A stretch of DNA of 64,000 nt from Prevotella sp. (GCA_016281055.1 JAEEHW010000108.1:25717-89716); one strand, 5' to 3'; positions 37,051 through 45,919 are shown, counted from the stretch's first letter. The notes: a model not told the origin generated them from the letters alone. Program-made: numbers and translations.

Positions 37051-37080
37051 TAAATGTTAGTAATAATATTGTTTGTTAGT
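37051..37080 (-). repeat. ACTAACA-type repeats in the minus-strand susC leader
   Basis: On the minus strand, ACTAACAAAC (37071-37080) and ATTACTAACATTTA (37051-37064) lie 26-55 bases before the susC start codon. They match the motif repeated three times before the plus-strand susC at 23419. Confidence 0.45.
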
Positions 37081-37474
37081 TTGATTCAACTTGATTTTGA
37101 AAAATCGAATGTAAAATTACAGTTTATTTTCAAATACACAAAATTTTTAAGTTACTTTTTGTTGCTTTTTGGAAAAATTCGTAATAAAAATGTAGATATG
37201 TAACATACACTTGACAATGCAACGGCCATTTGGGAGCATTTATCCCCCAAATAGAGCCGCAAATCACCGCTCAAGCAACATTTGGCGCAACAAAAAGAAA
37301 CGAAATATACCATTATTAAACATTAGTGGATGTTTTGAATAAATCAAAACTCCACCTTAAAATGACACAATTTTCCACCTTTTTTTATTATTATGATGCA
37401 GGTAACTGGAATTCTTTTATCTATGTTGAAGATATAAGCCAACGTACCTTTTTAGGGACATCATATAAAACAAA
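37081..37474. other. AT-rich intergenic region
   Basis: Sequence upstream of the minus-strand susC that must hold its promoter. No exact TAnnTTTG was found; TAATTTTAC near 37115 is the nearest approach. No gene was recognised. Confidence 0.4.
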
Positions 37475-37509
37475 AGCTGACAGCGAGCATAATGGCATCA
37501 CTGTCAGCT
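37475..37509 (-). terminator. Terminator of the hemG-receptor operon
   Basis: AGCTGACAG and CTGTCAGCT form a perfect 9-bp stem with a 17-base loop. On the minus strand it is followed by TTTTGTTTTAT. It lies about 80 bases after the receptor stop codon. Confidence 0.75.
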
Positions 37510-37590
37510 GTGCAAAAAAGCCTGTAATAATTTGTATATCTTAACAACTTATTTTACATATCTTAACAACTCATCAGAAGTAACAACTCA

Positions 37591-39969
37591 TCAGAAGTGG
37601 AAACTCAAATCAAAGCCGCACTGGAAAGGATTGCCCTGCTGTGCCATATAGACCTCACGACCTGTAGCCTTGCTTGAGAATGCGAATGTATTGTATTTGC
37701 TGTCCGTAATATTGCGTCCCCACAGGTTCAGTTTACACAACCCGAAGTCTGCTGAAACATGCGCTCCCAACACTGCATAGAAATTCTGTGAATAGGTATT
37801 AGCCTCATCCCACCATATTTTTCCCTGTGCATTCATATTCAGACCTATGGTCAGTTTCTTCATGAATGACAGATTCGTGTCTATCGTATAATCAGCCGTG
37901 GCTGACAGGGTGTGTGCCGGTACGTATGGAACTTTCTTGCCTTCATAATCTATTTCCACTGCATTCTTACTTGCACGGTTCTTGTATTCCTTGAAGGCTG
38001 CATGAGTATAACCATACCCCAGTGACCATGCAAAGTGATTTTCTACAGCACTGCCACGCAACGTCATCTCCAGACCGCAGCTGTAGCTCTTACCTGCATT
38101 CACCATTTTTCGTCCATAACCATAATCCTCAGTAAAGACTGAGAGTTGCTGATTGCGAATCTGCATATAGAATACGTTCAGATCGGCATGTATACGGTTA
38201 TTGAACAGATTAACATGTGTACCTACTTCATAGTTCCATGACTCCTCGGGCTTGAACTTAATTCCCTCCAGAATGTCAGCACAGTCATCGCCATGGTGTT
38301 CCATTACAACTTCCGACGCTCCACCTTGCACTATGCCGATAGCTGTCTGCAGGTCACCCTGTATGATGTCACCAAACATCTGAATATTGAATCCACCTGC
38401 ACGATAGCCTTTGGTTACTGTAGCATAGACATTACTACCATTATTAAACTTATAAGTCAGGCCAAACTTTGGCAACAACTGACTAAAATCCGTCTTGCCA
38501 GAACTGATGTAATCTGTGTATATACGCTCTGGATTTAATGTCACGCCCATGACAGAGAATACAGGATTCAGGCTAATGCCGCGTGTATCAAAATCTATCT
38601 CTGAATGAGTATAGTCGTAACGCAGACCTACAGTTGCCGTCAACTGGTCTGTCAAATCAAAGTTTGATTCGTGATATATGCCAAGGTTGAACTGTGGTGT
38701 GCGAAACAGACATGGAATATTCATTTCCATATCAATATTGATACCTCCACGTGCAGCTATCATTGCATTTGCCTGTTCCACAGTCATACCTCTGGCTGTC
38801 ATACTGCTAATCATTGCACCTGCTATCTGCTGTTCGAGCATCTGCGGGAAGTAACTGCCGAAAGTATTTGGAGCATTGGTCTTCAGCCACTGGTATGAGC
38901 CAAACACGCCTGTGGTTCTGTGCCAGCGACTCTTGTTTGTATTCTTAAATGTAAACTCCTGAGTCAGGACGTTGCTCAACTGTGACTGATCCACAACAAT
39001 GAAATCGAGGGCAGAGTAGTCATTATCCATCAGCAAATTGTCATTAAGATACTGATAACTGGTGTTAGAGTGCAACTCAAAGCCTTTGGCGCGATATTTT
39101 ATCGCCAAGCCGGTATTAAACATATTACGCTTGTACTTACCCTGATGGTTTTGATCAGGAGCAGTCAGTACCGTGCCGCTCTCTGGCTCAAGAATGCCGT
39201 AAGGATAGGCATGCTGTTTTACATACTGATAGTCTGCCATCCAGTCGAACGAGAGTCTGTCGCAAGGCTGATACATCAGGCGCAGTCTTCCACCAGCCTC
39301 ATCCATATCATCAGCACGTTCGCCTGTCAATGTATTTTTCCAGAAACCGTTGGTGCCATCATAGAATGCACCGACAGAGAATGCAAACTTCTCATTTACC
39401 TTATTATAATGGCTGACCTCTGCATTACGATACATACGGGTGCCCAAACCGAGTTTAACATCCGTACCTTGATAACGCATTGGATTCTTTGTGTACTGAC
39501 GTACGATACCGCCCTCGGAGTTGATGCCATACAGCGTTCCCTGCGGACCACGCAACACGTCAACTCGGTCGGTTTGCCACATGTGACTGTTGAAAGCCGA
39601 TTTGTTCATCAGGGGGATATCATCGACATAAATACCCATTGACGGACTATTTACGCGGGAACCTATGCCGCGCACATATATAGAGGAGGTAAAACGTGCT
39701 CCGTAATCGGGCATCACGAAAGCGGGAACGTAGTTGGAAATATCACGCAAGTCACGAATGCCCAAGCTAGCCATTTCCTTTCCTGACATAATGCTTGAAC
39801 TAACAGGTTGCAGACGCAGACTCTTATACTCTTTATTACGTGAAGCAACGACGACTTCATCCAAGTTGTAAACGCGAGATGTGTCTGCAAGCACTCCTGC
39901 CGTCTCGGCTTTTGCCACAAAAACTGTTACGGCAAAAAGCATTGCCGTCATAATTGTTTTTTTTCTCAT
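37591..39969 (-). CDS. TonB-dependent outer-membrane receptor, probably haem/porphyrin or siderophore type
   Basis: 792 residues, shorter than SusC proteins and without the carboxypeptidase-like domain. Signal peptide ~1-21. The TonB-box region is YNLDEVVVASRN (~33-45). The plug has SSIYVRGIGSRVNSPSMGIY, DRVDVLRGPQGTLYGINSEG (~130-155), and the barrel ends FQCGFDLSFHF. These features are those of classical iron-complex, haem or cobalamin receptors rather than glycan importers. The hemG start is only 6 bases upstream of this gene's start region (39969/39976), so both are cotranscribed. This makes a porphyrin or haem precursor the most likely substrate, as inference. Confidence 0.8.
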   Translation of the reverse strand: MRKKTIMTAMLFAVTVFVAKAETAGVLADTSRVYNLDEVVVASRNKEYKSLRLQPVSSSIMSGKEMASLGIRDLRDISNYVPAFVMPDYGARFTSSIYVRGIGSRVNSPSMGIYVDDIPLMNKSAFNSHMWQTDRVDVLRGPQGTLYGINSEGGIVRQYTKNPMRYQGTDVKLGLGTRMYRNAEVSHYNKVNEKFAFSVGAFYDGTNGFWKNTLTGERADDMDEAGGRLRLMYQPCDRLSFDWMADYQYVKQHAYPYGILEPESGTVLTAPDQNHQGKYKRNMFNTGLAIKYRAKGFELHSNTSYQYLNDNLLMDNDYSALDFIVVDQSQLSNVLTQEFTFKNTNKSRWHRTTGVFGSYQWLKTNAPNTFGSYFPQMLEQQIAGAMISSMTARGMTVEQANAMIAARGGINIDMEMNIPCLFRTPQFNLGIYHESNFDLTDQLTATVGLRYDYTHSEIDFDTRGISLNPVFSVMGVTLNPERIYTDYISSGKTDFSQLLPKFGLTYKFNNGSNVYATVTKGYRAGGFNIQMFGDIIQGDLQTAIGIVQGGASEVVMEHHGDDCADILEGIKFKPEESWNYEVGTHVNLFNNRIHADLNVFYMQIRNQQLSVFTEDYGYGRKMVNAGKSYSCGLEMTLRGSAVENHFAWSLGYGYTHAAFKEYKNRASKNAVEIDYEGKKVPYVPAHTLSATADYTIDTNLSFMKKLTIGLNMNAQGKIWWDEANTYSQNFYAVLGAHVSADFGLCKLNLWGRNITDSKYNTFAFSSKATGREVYMAQQGNPFQCGFDLSFHF

Positions 39970-39975
39970 ATTTAG

Positions 39976-41382
39976 TTATTCTGACTTTATTATTCTTTTT
40001 ACCATGTTTGCTGCTTGCGTAATACGATGCCCCATTCCTATGCCGTCTTTCAAATTACCACCGATAATCAGGCCGGGGTACTGACTTTCTATCATATTCA
40101 CTGCACGGAAACGCTGCTCACTGTCCTTCTCATACTGCGGAATGGCACGTTGATGACGTGATATGTTGACGAAGTCGGGTACGGCTTCGCTCGGAAACTT
40201 CAGCATGGAATACAGGGAGTCTTTTACTATATTCTGTATTTCCTCATCGCTTTTTTCCATCATATCCTGACGCTTGACGCCTCCCAGATAAAACGAGAAC
40301 AGCGCACCGCCCTCTGGGGCACGCCGGCTGAAGCATGCCGAGGGAAAGAGTATCCCCAGTATCTGTTTCTTCTCTTTCGTGGGCACCAAGCCTCCAAAGG
40401 CGCAATAGTCGCCTCCAAAGGTGTCGGGCATACCTACATTCACCTCTATAATGGGTGAATATACCAGTTTTGCAATGTCATTCATACACTCACCGTCAAC
40501 AAAAGGCAGCAGTGCAGGCAAGTTATATGCACCGCATGTGGTAATCACCTGCCGGCTTCGCAGTTGCCGTTCTGTTCCACCTGCATCAATGAAGGTTGTC
40601 ATCCAGTTAGGTCCATCAGGAACCACCTTTACCTGACTCGCACCTAAGATAATGTTTTCCATACCTATGTAATCAGCCTCTGCCTGCGGTATCTGACTCA
40701 GACCACCTTGAGCGGAAAACACTTTCTTTGTTGCAAGGCGGTCACGCTCTGTCTTCGGTTCTTTTTTCTTTGCTATGCTTCCGCGTATGAAACTTCCATA
40801 GTGTTGTTCCAAGGCATAGAGTTTTGGCAACGCATGGCGCACGACCAGCTTGTCAGGATTACCTGCATATACACCCGAGATGAACGGATCTACGGCATAG
40901 TCCAGGAAAGACTTTCCTAACCGTCTTGCAGTCAGCGACGCTATGCTCTCATCTGGGTTGATGCCTTTTTTGCGCCATGGTTCACCGAGGATACGCAGTT
41001 TGTCGGAGAAGCGAAACAGTGGCGTCGTGACGGCACTAACTGGTCCTGAAGGGAGATTATGGAAACGCTCGCCTTTCCATATCAGTCTGCGCTTGGCTGC
41101 ATCTGGAGCTGTTTCTATCTGGCATCGGCCATTAGATGTGACAGCCAGGTCGTTCATCAGTTCGGCCACCTCTGGTGTTGAAACCGCACCTGTGGATGGG
41201 CCTGTCTCGTAAACATAGTTTTGAAAACGCTCCGTGCGTATCTGTCCGCCTATGCGATTGTCCGTCTCGACAACATGCACACTGACACCGTTTCGCTTTA
41301 GCCAGAAGGCTGTGGTTAAGCCTGTCAAGCCAGCACCTATTACCGTAACTTCCGTCTGTTCCATTCCTGTATGGTTTCCCAT
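39976..41382 (-). CDS. hemG: Protoporphyrinogen/coproporphyrinogen oxidase
   Basis: FAD-dependent oxidase of late haem synthesis, converting a porphyrinogen to the porphyrin at the cytoplasmic membrane. 468 residues is the normal length. The dinucleotide-binding motif VIGAGLTGLTTAFWL lies at ~14-28, followed by E39-type sugar binding (VVETDNRIGGQIRTE), with the C-terminal FAD-contact LIIGGNLKDGIGMGHRITQA (~440-460). Met1 (41382) is kept, but Met7 (41364, MEQTEVTVIGAG) is an equally likely start. It is cotranscribed with the downstream TonB-dependent receptor. Three 11-bp repeats and a -7 element stand directly upstream, just after the winged-helix regulator gene. Other haem genes are not in the window, as expected in Bacteroidales that salvage porphyrins. 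Confidence 0.88.
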   Translation of the reverse strand: MGNHTGMEQTEVTVIGAGLTGLTTAFWLKRNGVSVHVVETDNRIGGQIRTERFQNYVYETGPSTGAVSTPEVAELMNDLAVTSNGRCQIETAPDAAKRRLIWKGERFHNLPSGPVSAVTTPLFRFSDKLRILGEPWRKKGINPDESIASLTARRLGKSFLDYAVDPFISGVYAGNPDKLVVRHALPKLYALEQHYGSFIRGSIAKKKEPKTERDRLATKKVFSAQGGLSQIPQAEADYIGMENIILGASQVKVVPDGPNWMTTFIDAGGTERQLRSRQVITTCGAYNLPALLPFVDGECMNDIAKLVYSPIIEVNVGMPDTFGGDYCAFGGLVPTKEKKQILGILFPSACFSRRAPEGGALFSFYLGGVKRQDMMEKSDEEIQNIVKDSLYSMLKFPSEAVPDFVNISRHQRAIPQYEKDSEQRFRAVNMIESQYPGLIIGGNLKDGIGMGHRITQAANMVKRIIKSE

Positions 41383-41407
41383 CTGTCTTTAACCCAAATA
41401 AAACTAT

Positions 41408-41450
41408 TATACCTTTGCCCGCTTATTTATTAAGGCGGTGCAAAGGTATA
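41408..41450 (-). promoter_or_regulatory. hemG promoter within an inverted repeat
   Basis: The minus-strand -7 element TACCTTTG is at 41441-41448, about 60 bases before the hemG start. The same sequence occurs in the opposite orientation at 41410-41417, so TATACCTTTGC (41408-41418) and GCAAAGGTATA (41440-41450) form an 11-bp inverted repeat extended by CCGC/GCGG. The plus-strand copy might drive an antisense transcript into the regulator gene. Confidence 0.6.
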
Positions 41451-41458
41451 GAGGTATT

Positions 41459-41491
41459 CTTAAACTTTACTTAAGATTAACTTAAGATTTC
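41459..41491 (-). promoter_or_regulatory. Three 11-bp direct repeats, candidate OmpR/PhoB-type operator
   Basis: CTTAAACTTTA, CTTAAGATTAA and CTTAAGATTTC follow each other with an exact 11-base period. They lie 8-9 bases upstream of the hemG -7 element, in the place of a -33 box. OmpR/PhoB-type winged-helix proteins bind tandem half-sites one helical turn (11 bp) apart, and such a protein is encoded immediately upstream. Confidence 0.6.
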
Positions 41492-41501
41492 ATGTCGTTG
41501 C

Positions 41502-42116
41502 CTAATTTTCTGTATTAACAGGTATGCGCAGCTCGGAGATGATACCATTGATGTCTAATGTCAGCGTAAAATGACGCATTGTAAGGCGTGTAGTGATATT
41601 GAGCACTCCCGGGTGAGTGAACGGCAGAAGAGATTCGAGTATGCCATCCAACATGCGACGGAGCGCCTCCGACTCTATGGTCAGTTCTTTCACGAACGGA
41701 GTAAGATTCAGCTGCGGCACCAGACTGCGAGAGGTCAATTCCATTTCATGACTGCTCAGCCAGCGGGCAAAGAAGGTCTGCAGATTTATGGTGTAGTGCG
41801 TAATCGCACGGTCGATACGCAAAATGAGTCCTGCACCACGAACAGCCTCTATCGGGTGCTTGGTTGTCCAGCCCAACTTACGCCGCAGCGCATGCAGGTG
41901 CACATCTATTGTACCCGTGTCATATTGGAAATTCGCTCCCCAAATATAATCAAGCAGCTCCTGACGCTTGCAGAGGCGGTTGGCATGGGCTGAAAGATAA
42001 TCCAGCAAACCATACTCAAGGGCTGTCAGATGTATCTGTTCACCACCCTTGCGCACACTCCGCGTCTCACGGTCTATCTCTACATTGTCAATAATCGGTA
42101 TAAACATACGCAGCAT
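41502..42116 (-). CDS. Winged-helix (OmpR/PhoB-type) regulator without receiver, fused to a degenerate kinase-ATPase-like domain
   Basis: 204 residues. Residues ~10-100 are a typical OmpR/PhoB effector domain: LTALEYGLLDYLSAHANRLC, then RQELLDYIWG, then TIDVHLHALRRKLG and IEAVRGAGLIL. There is no N-terminal receiver domain with phospho-acceptor aspartate. The C-terminal half contains SEALRRMLDGILESLLPFTH, then VLNITTRL and LTLDINGI, which reads like the N-box to G1-box of a histidine-kinase ATPase (LRQVLxNLLxNALKFT...DNGI) with catalytic asparagine and glycines lost. It is probably a one-component regulator; the candidate target is the repeat array upstream of hemG. It starts 6 bases after the rnhB stop. 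Confidence 0.7.
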   Translation of the reverse strand: MLRMFIPIIDNVEIDRETRSVRKGGEQIHLTALEYGLLDYLSAHANRLCKRQELLDYIWGANFQYDTGTIDVHLHALRRKLGWTTKHPIEAVRGAGLILRIDRAITHYTINLQTFFARWLSSHEMELTSRSLVPQLNLTPFVKELTIESEALRRMLDGILESLLPFTHPGVLNITTRLTMRHFTLTLDINGIISELRIPVNTEN

Positions 42117-42122
42117 GAAGTA

Positions 42123-42845
42123 TTATGTTAACGTAAACGTCATGCGGTGGTACGGACTGGGGCCGTATTCTGCTATTGCGGCACGATGTTTCTTCGTGGG
42201 ATAGCCTTTGTTTGACAGCCAGTCATACTGTGGGTATTCCTCTGCCAGACGGTTCATATAGTCATCACGGTATGTCTTGGCAAGAATGGAGGCAGCGGCA
42301 ATGCTGAGGTATTTGCCATCGCCCTTGACGATGGTAGTGAATGGCATACATTCCCTACCCTGCCCTTTCCAGGGAGAGGACTTGCGTTTTTTCTTTTCCG
42401 TAATATCTATTTCCTCACCAAACAAATCCAGTTGTACCACCTTCTTATTCTGGATGACCGGCAACACGCTATGGTCCACATCTGGATAATAGGGGTCAAA
42501 CTTATTGCCGTCGATTATCAGTTCCTCCGGGCGCACGGTGAGTTTATCGAGTGCCCGGTGCATGGCAAGGTATGAGGCATGCAGGATGTTTATCTGGTCT
42601 ATCTCCTGCGCCGTGCATACTCCTACTGCCCATGCCACGGCATCACGCTCTATCTGCTCACGCAATTCGTAACGGCGTTTCTCCGTCAGTTGCTTAGAAT
42701 CGTTGAGCAGTTCGTTGTGATAGTCGGGCGGCAGTATCACCGCTGCTGCATACACGCTCCCGGCAAGGCAACCACGCCCTGCCTCGTCGCAACCAGCCTC
42801 TATTACGCCAGCTTTGTAGTATGGCTTCAATCCATCATGTGTCAT
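42123..42845 (-). CDS. rnhB: Ribonuclease HII with internal clamp-binding-like insert
   Basis: Endonuclease that removes ribonucleotides from RNA-DNA hybrids in the cytoplasm. 240 residues. The catalytic acidic residues are visible: D20-E21 in GCDEAGRG, D112 in IIDGNKF, and D194 after [15 protein letters not shown]. Compared with standard RNase HII (~200 residues), there is an insertion of about 35 residues at ~133-167, containing QLDLFGEE (138-145) and a lysine-rich stretch. QLDLF is identical to the consensus of bacterial beta-clamp-binding peptides. The gene lies 38 bases after the MG2-type protein and 6 bases before the regulator, so it is probably within one transcript. Confidence 0.93.
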   Translation of the reverse strand: MTHDGLKPYYKAGVIEAGCDEAGRGCLAGSVYAAAVILPPDYHNELLNDSKQLTEKRRYELREQIERDAVAWAVGVCTAQEIDQINILHASYLAMHRALDKLTVRPEELIIDGNKFDPYYPDVDHSVLPVIQNKKVVQLDLFGEEIDITEKKKRKSSPWKGQGRECMPFTTIVKGDGKYLSIAAASILAKTYRDDYMNRLAEEYPQYDWLSNKGYPTKKHRAAIAEYGPSPYHRMTFTLT

Positions 42846-42883
42846 AAACTCTAAACTGTAAACAGTAAACTATAAACAGTAAA
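42846..42883. repeat. Short tandem repeat between MG2 protein and rnhB
   Basis: Two copies of TAAACAGTAAACTA plus a partial copy (AAACTGTAAACAGT). A simple repeat of the kind often seen in Prevotella intergenic DNA, with no evident role. Confidence 0.5.
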
Positions 42884-45640
42884 CTATTTGTAATACATCT
42901 GCCCCTGCGTGTCCACTCCCGCAGCACTTACGGTGACACGTGTTTCACGACAGTTGTTATATATCGTCGTGGTGAAGCGTCCGTCTGCATCAAGTTTCAC
43001 GTTTGGATTCCAATACAGCGTGCGACGGTAGTCCTTTGGTTCTGTCGGCACTGCCTCACTATAGTCTGGCGAATAGAACTGCTCCGGCCATGCTATGCCA
43101 TCAAGGAGATAACGGCGGTCACGGTAGGTATAGCGGAGGGCATCATTGGCAATAGGCACGAAATCAAGCGTCACATCAGCGACATTGGAAGTCATTACAT
43201 CACCAGAGTCCGTGCGTATCTCATAGTCGGTATATGCCTTGACATAATGCATGCGCTTAAGACGCAATGTATTGAAAAGTTCTGACTGTGTCTGGCGCTT
43301 GTCAAACTCGCCAACCTCTGGAGTATAGTTGCGGTAAAACGATGTGCCGTTGACAAGGGCACGGATATTAAACTGGCTGTATCGTCCCATATTGCCAAAC
43401 AGATATGTAGCCGCTGCAAGTGGGAAGTTACGGAAATCACATACACCACACATGAGTCCGCGGTCAGACAGTTCGTTATATAGTTCGTAGGCATCCATGA
43501 CGATGGCAGGCTTGCTCATGTCGATAGCACGGCGGCCACGACGGCGAGCCTTGACGATGACTGTCTGCAACTGATGATTGCCAGCCAGACGACTGGACTG
43601 CGGGATATTCTCGTCATCATCATTCTCATCCTCAACAAACTGCAGTTGCGGTGAGTTGATTTGATACCAAGAGTATGGCTGGGAGTATATCGGGAAGAAC
43701 TTGTCCTGCTTTACAAAGAAATCAGGGAACGCCCGCTCATCCATAAAACTCTTGTCTGCCTTGCCTGACTGCATGTTCTTCTTGATTGAATCACCACGTG
43801 TATATGCCTTGACAAAGAGATATGCCCAACCATAGAATGGTGGAATATTGATAAGGAAATGTCCCTGACGGTCGGTATGCGTGATGGCACCTGCCATCTC
43901 ACCATCCTTGTTAATCTCTGCCTCGACGAGTACAGACTTGCGCAGACGGCCACTGCCGAAAGTAGAGATGTCGGTGTCAGCCCACTCTGGCTCTGGCTCT
44001 GAAAAATCTGTAACATTAGATACGGCTTCCCCCCTCTCCATCTCCTCTAACTCTTCCTCACGTTTTTTTTCCATCTCCTCCCATACCTTGTCAGCCGTTG
44101 TGACAGTACCATTGCCCACACTGTCAAGGTCGTCGTATTCCAGTATAGCTGCTGTTGACGGTATGGTATATACGGTTCCTTCAAATGTCAGCGTCTTCTC
44201 TGGCTCGTAGCGCAGATTCTCCGCTCTCTTGTACCTGCGCCAGCCCTGCACCTTCATCAGCAGGTCAAGGTCTGCTGTGTGCTTGGCATCGTCACTCGAA
44301 AAATAATAGCCGGGATAGGCAATGAAGCCTTTCAACTCTGACGACAGGAGCATATCGGTCATGATATTGCCGTCGTCATACCCACGTTCATCGGTCTGTG
44401 CATCACGTATGGCGAGCGACAGCGAACCTCCTCCAACTCCATCTGTGGTATGAGGCATGGCGCCACTCAACTCCACATTGATGGGTGCATAAGGCTCTAT
44501 GGTAGTGGTTTTCTCAATCTCCTTGCCATTGGTGGTCAGCTTGACCTCCATGGGCTTGCCGTAATCATGGTTGTTTACAAAAAACAGACGTGAAGCCAAC
44601 GGCTGTGCATTTTCGTCATATATGATGATTTCATTGATGCCTGTGGATAGTTCCGAAACTGGAAGTTGGAAATCTGAAGCCGTTATCCTCTCGAATTTCT
44701 CAAGTTTGCCCCTGCACAGCACAGCATACGCAGCTGGTACCACGCCACGGGCATTCAGCGTCACTTTATTGTCAGTCATGTGCAACGCCATGCCCTTGTC
44801 AACCGCATCGGGAAGCGTGAACGTATATTCCTTGCCTTTCCATGTGTATGTGGCTTTCACGTGTTTGTCGCCAGGGGTTATCGTCACCTGCCCCATGCCG
44901 AGATGCTGTGTCTTCAGTTTCGTACCATCACTGAGCGTACCCTCGAGTTCAAAATGCTCTCCGTGATTGTCCTTTATCTCATAGGCAAGATTGCACGGAA
45001 CACCTTTTACAAGCTGTCCGCCTTCGGGGAAGAACGACATGGTGAGAAATTCCTTGTCTTTCTGAATACGAGTCTTGGGACGGTGGGCCATGTATCTGTC
45101 CACGTAGTTGCCTTTCTCTGTGGGTTTCTGATATATTGGCACCACGCGCGAATACAGTCCATCCCAGTCACGGAAGAAATCCTCGGCATTCTGCTTGCCA
45201 TAGAACTTCAGACGGTCTGCACGGGTATAGTCACGTTCCTTGACATTGAAATTCAACTGCCAACGGGTGTAGGCCCTGATTTCATAGAATCCAGAATATA
45301 ATGAATCCTCGAGGACAAACTGTCCACAGGTATGTCCTGTACCGCTTACGACGATATGCTGACGTTCCACAAGGTAGCCGTCGGGCGTGAGCAACTCCAC
45401 ATACAGCAGTTTACTCATATCTGTCGGTGTAAGGTCGTCGGCTCTGACCACATACGCCTTATACCACAACGTATCACCCACGAAATAGGCACTATTGTCG
45501 GTATGCACATACACTTTCTCCTGTACCTGCGGATTATCACGCAGCAAGGTTTGCAGTTCATCAAGTGGTGTGGCCACAGCAGATAGTGCTCCACAAAAGA
45601 TAGAAAGCAAAAGTAGTAGACAATTTTTTCGGGTTATCAT
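42884..45640 (-). CDS. Exported MG2/alpha-2-macroglobulin-like protein with plug-like C-terminus
   Basis: 918 residues with a signal peptide (~1-23). The N-terminal region (EKVYVHTDNSAYFVGDTLWY, ~41-60) is the MG2-type beta-sandwich found at the start of many Bacteroidetes exported proteins. Further MG-like segments follow to ~560 (FFPEGGQLVKGVPCNLAYEI). Acidic linkers (EEELEEMERGE) lie at ~535-545. A TonB-plug-like domain without barrel (~690-800, LQTVIVKARRRGRRAIDMSK) precedes a final FTTTIYNNCRETRVTVSAAG sandwich. These proteins are thought to sit in the periplasm or outer membrane, and their role is not established. The array C repeats lie upstream, between this gene and the fasciclin operon terminator. 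Confidence 0.75.
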   Translation of the reverse strand: MITRKNCLLLLLSIFCGALSAVATPLDELQTLLRDNPQVQEKVYVHTDNSAYFVGDTLWYKAYVVRADDLTPTDMSKLLYVELLTPDGYLVERQHIVVSGTGHTCGQFVLEDSLYSGFYEIRAYTRWQLNFNVKERDYTRADRLKFYGKQNAEDFFRDWDGLYSRVVPIYQKPTEKGNYVDRYMAHRPKTRIQKDKEFLTMSFFPEGGQLVKGVPCNLAYEIKDNHGEHFELEGTLSDGTKLKTQHLGMGQVTITPGDKHVKATYTWKGKEYTFTLPDAVDKGMALHMTDNKVTLNARGVVPAAYAVLCRGKLEKFERITASDFQLPVSELSTGINEIIIYDENAQPLASRLFFVNNHDYGKPMEVKLTTNGKEIEKTTTIEPYAPINVELSGAMPHTTDGVGGGSLSLAIRDAQTDERGYDDGNIMTDMLLSSELKGFIAYPGYYFSSDDAKHTADLDLLMKVQGWRRYKRAENLRYEPEKTLTFEGTVYTIPSTAAILEYDDLDSVGNGTVTTADKVWEEMEKKREEELEEMERGEAVSNVTDFSEPEPEWADTDISTFGSGRLRKSVLVEAEINKDGEMAGAITHTDRQGHFLINIPPFYGWAYLFVKAYTRGDSIKKNMQSGKADKSFMDERAFPDFFVKQDKFFPIYSQPYSWYQINSPQLQFVEDENDDDENIPQSSRLAGNHQLQTVIVKARRRGRRAIDMSKPAIVMDAYELYNELSDRGLMCGVCDFRNFPLAAATYLFGNMGRYSQFNIRALVNGTSFYRNYTPEVGEFDKRQTQSELFNTLRLKRMHYVKAYTDYEIRTDSGDVMTSNVADVTLDFVPIANDALRYTYRDRRYLLDGIAWPEQFYSPDYSEAVPTEPKDYRRTLYWNPNVKLDADGRFTTTIYNNCRETRVTVSAAGVDTQGQMYYK

Positions 45641-45750
45641 AATTAATTCTGTTTTTGCAATAAATAATACCTTTTTTCTTATAATCTGTTTATCCCATCC
45701 GTATTTTTATGACGAAAAATGTCAAAATAAGTTTAACGCTTTTATAAAAG
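45641..45750. other. AT-rich upstream region of the MG2-type gene
   Basis: Contains the expected promoter for the 918-residue protein, but no exact TAnnTTTG element could be found on the minus strand. No other feature was seen. Confidence 0.35.
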
Positions 45751-45860
45751 CATAGCTTTTACATCGTAATATGATAGCTTTTACATCGTAATATGATAGC
45801 TTTTACAACGCAATATGATAGCTTTTACAACGCAATATGATAGCTTTTACAATGCAGATA
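45751..45860. repeat. 22-bp tandem array C
   Basis: Five units at an exact 22-base period start at 45751, 45773, 45795, 45817 and 45839 and are the most uniform of the three arrays. Unit: GATAGCTTTTACA(T/A)CG, then TAATAT or CAATAT. Differences between adjacent units are pairwise (units 1-2 alike, 3-4 alike), as if dimers had been duplicated. Confidence 0.85.
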
Positions 45861-45882
45861 AAGCCTGCATTCCGATATATGA

Positions 45883-45919
45883 CAAAAAAGAAAGGCAACC
45901 GCCAAAGCAATTGCCTTTC
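45883..45919 (-). terminator. Terminator of the fasciclin-SusCD operon
   Basis: GAAAGGCAA and TTGCCTTTC form a 9-bp stem with a 12-base loop, followed on the minus strand by CTTTTTTG. It begins 30 bases after the stop codon of the last gene, and no other terminator was seen across the 17.5-kb operon upstream. Confidence 0.8.

Noticed and set aside
37326..37544. 72-codon plus-strand ORF between the SusC gene and the receptor
   Set aside because: It spans the terminator hairpin and AT-rich leader and has no protein-like features.
45751..45860. Tandem repeats that could be taken for a CRISPR array
   Set aside because: Units of 22 bases are contiguous with no variable spacers, and no cas genes are in the window.
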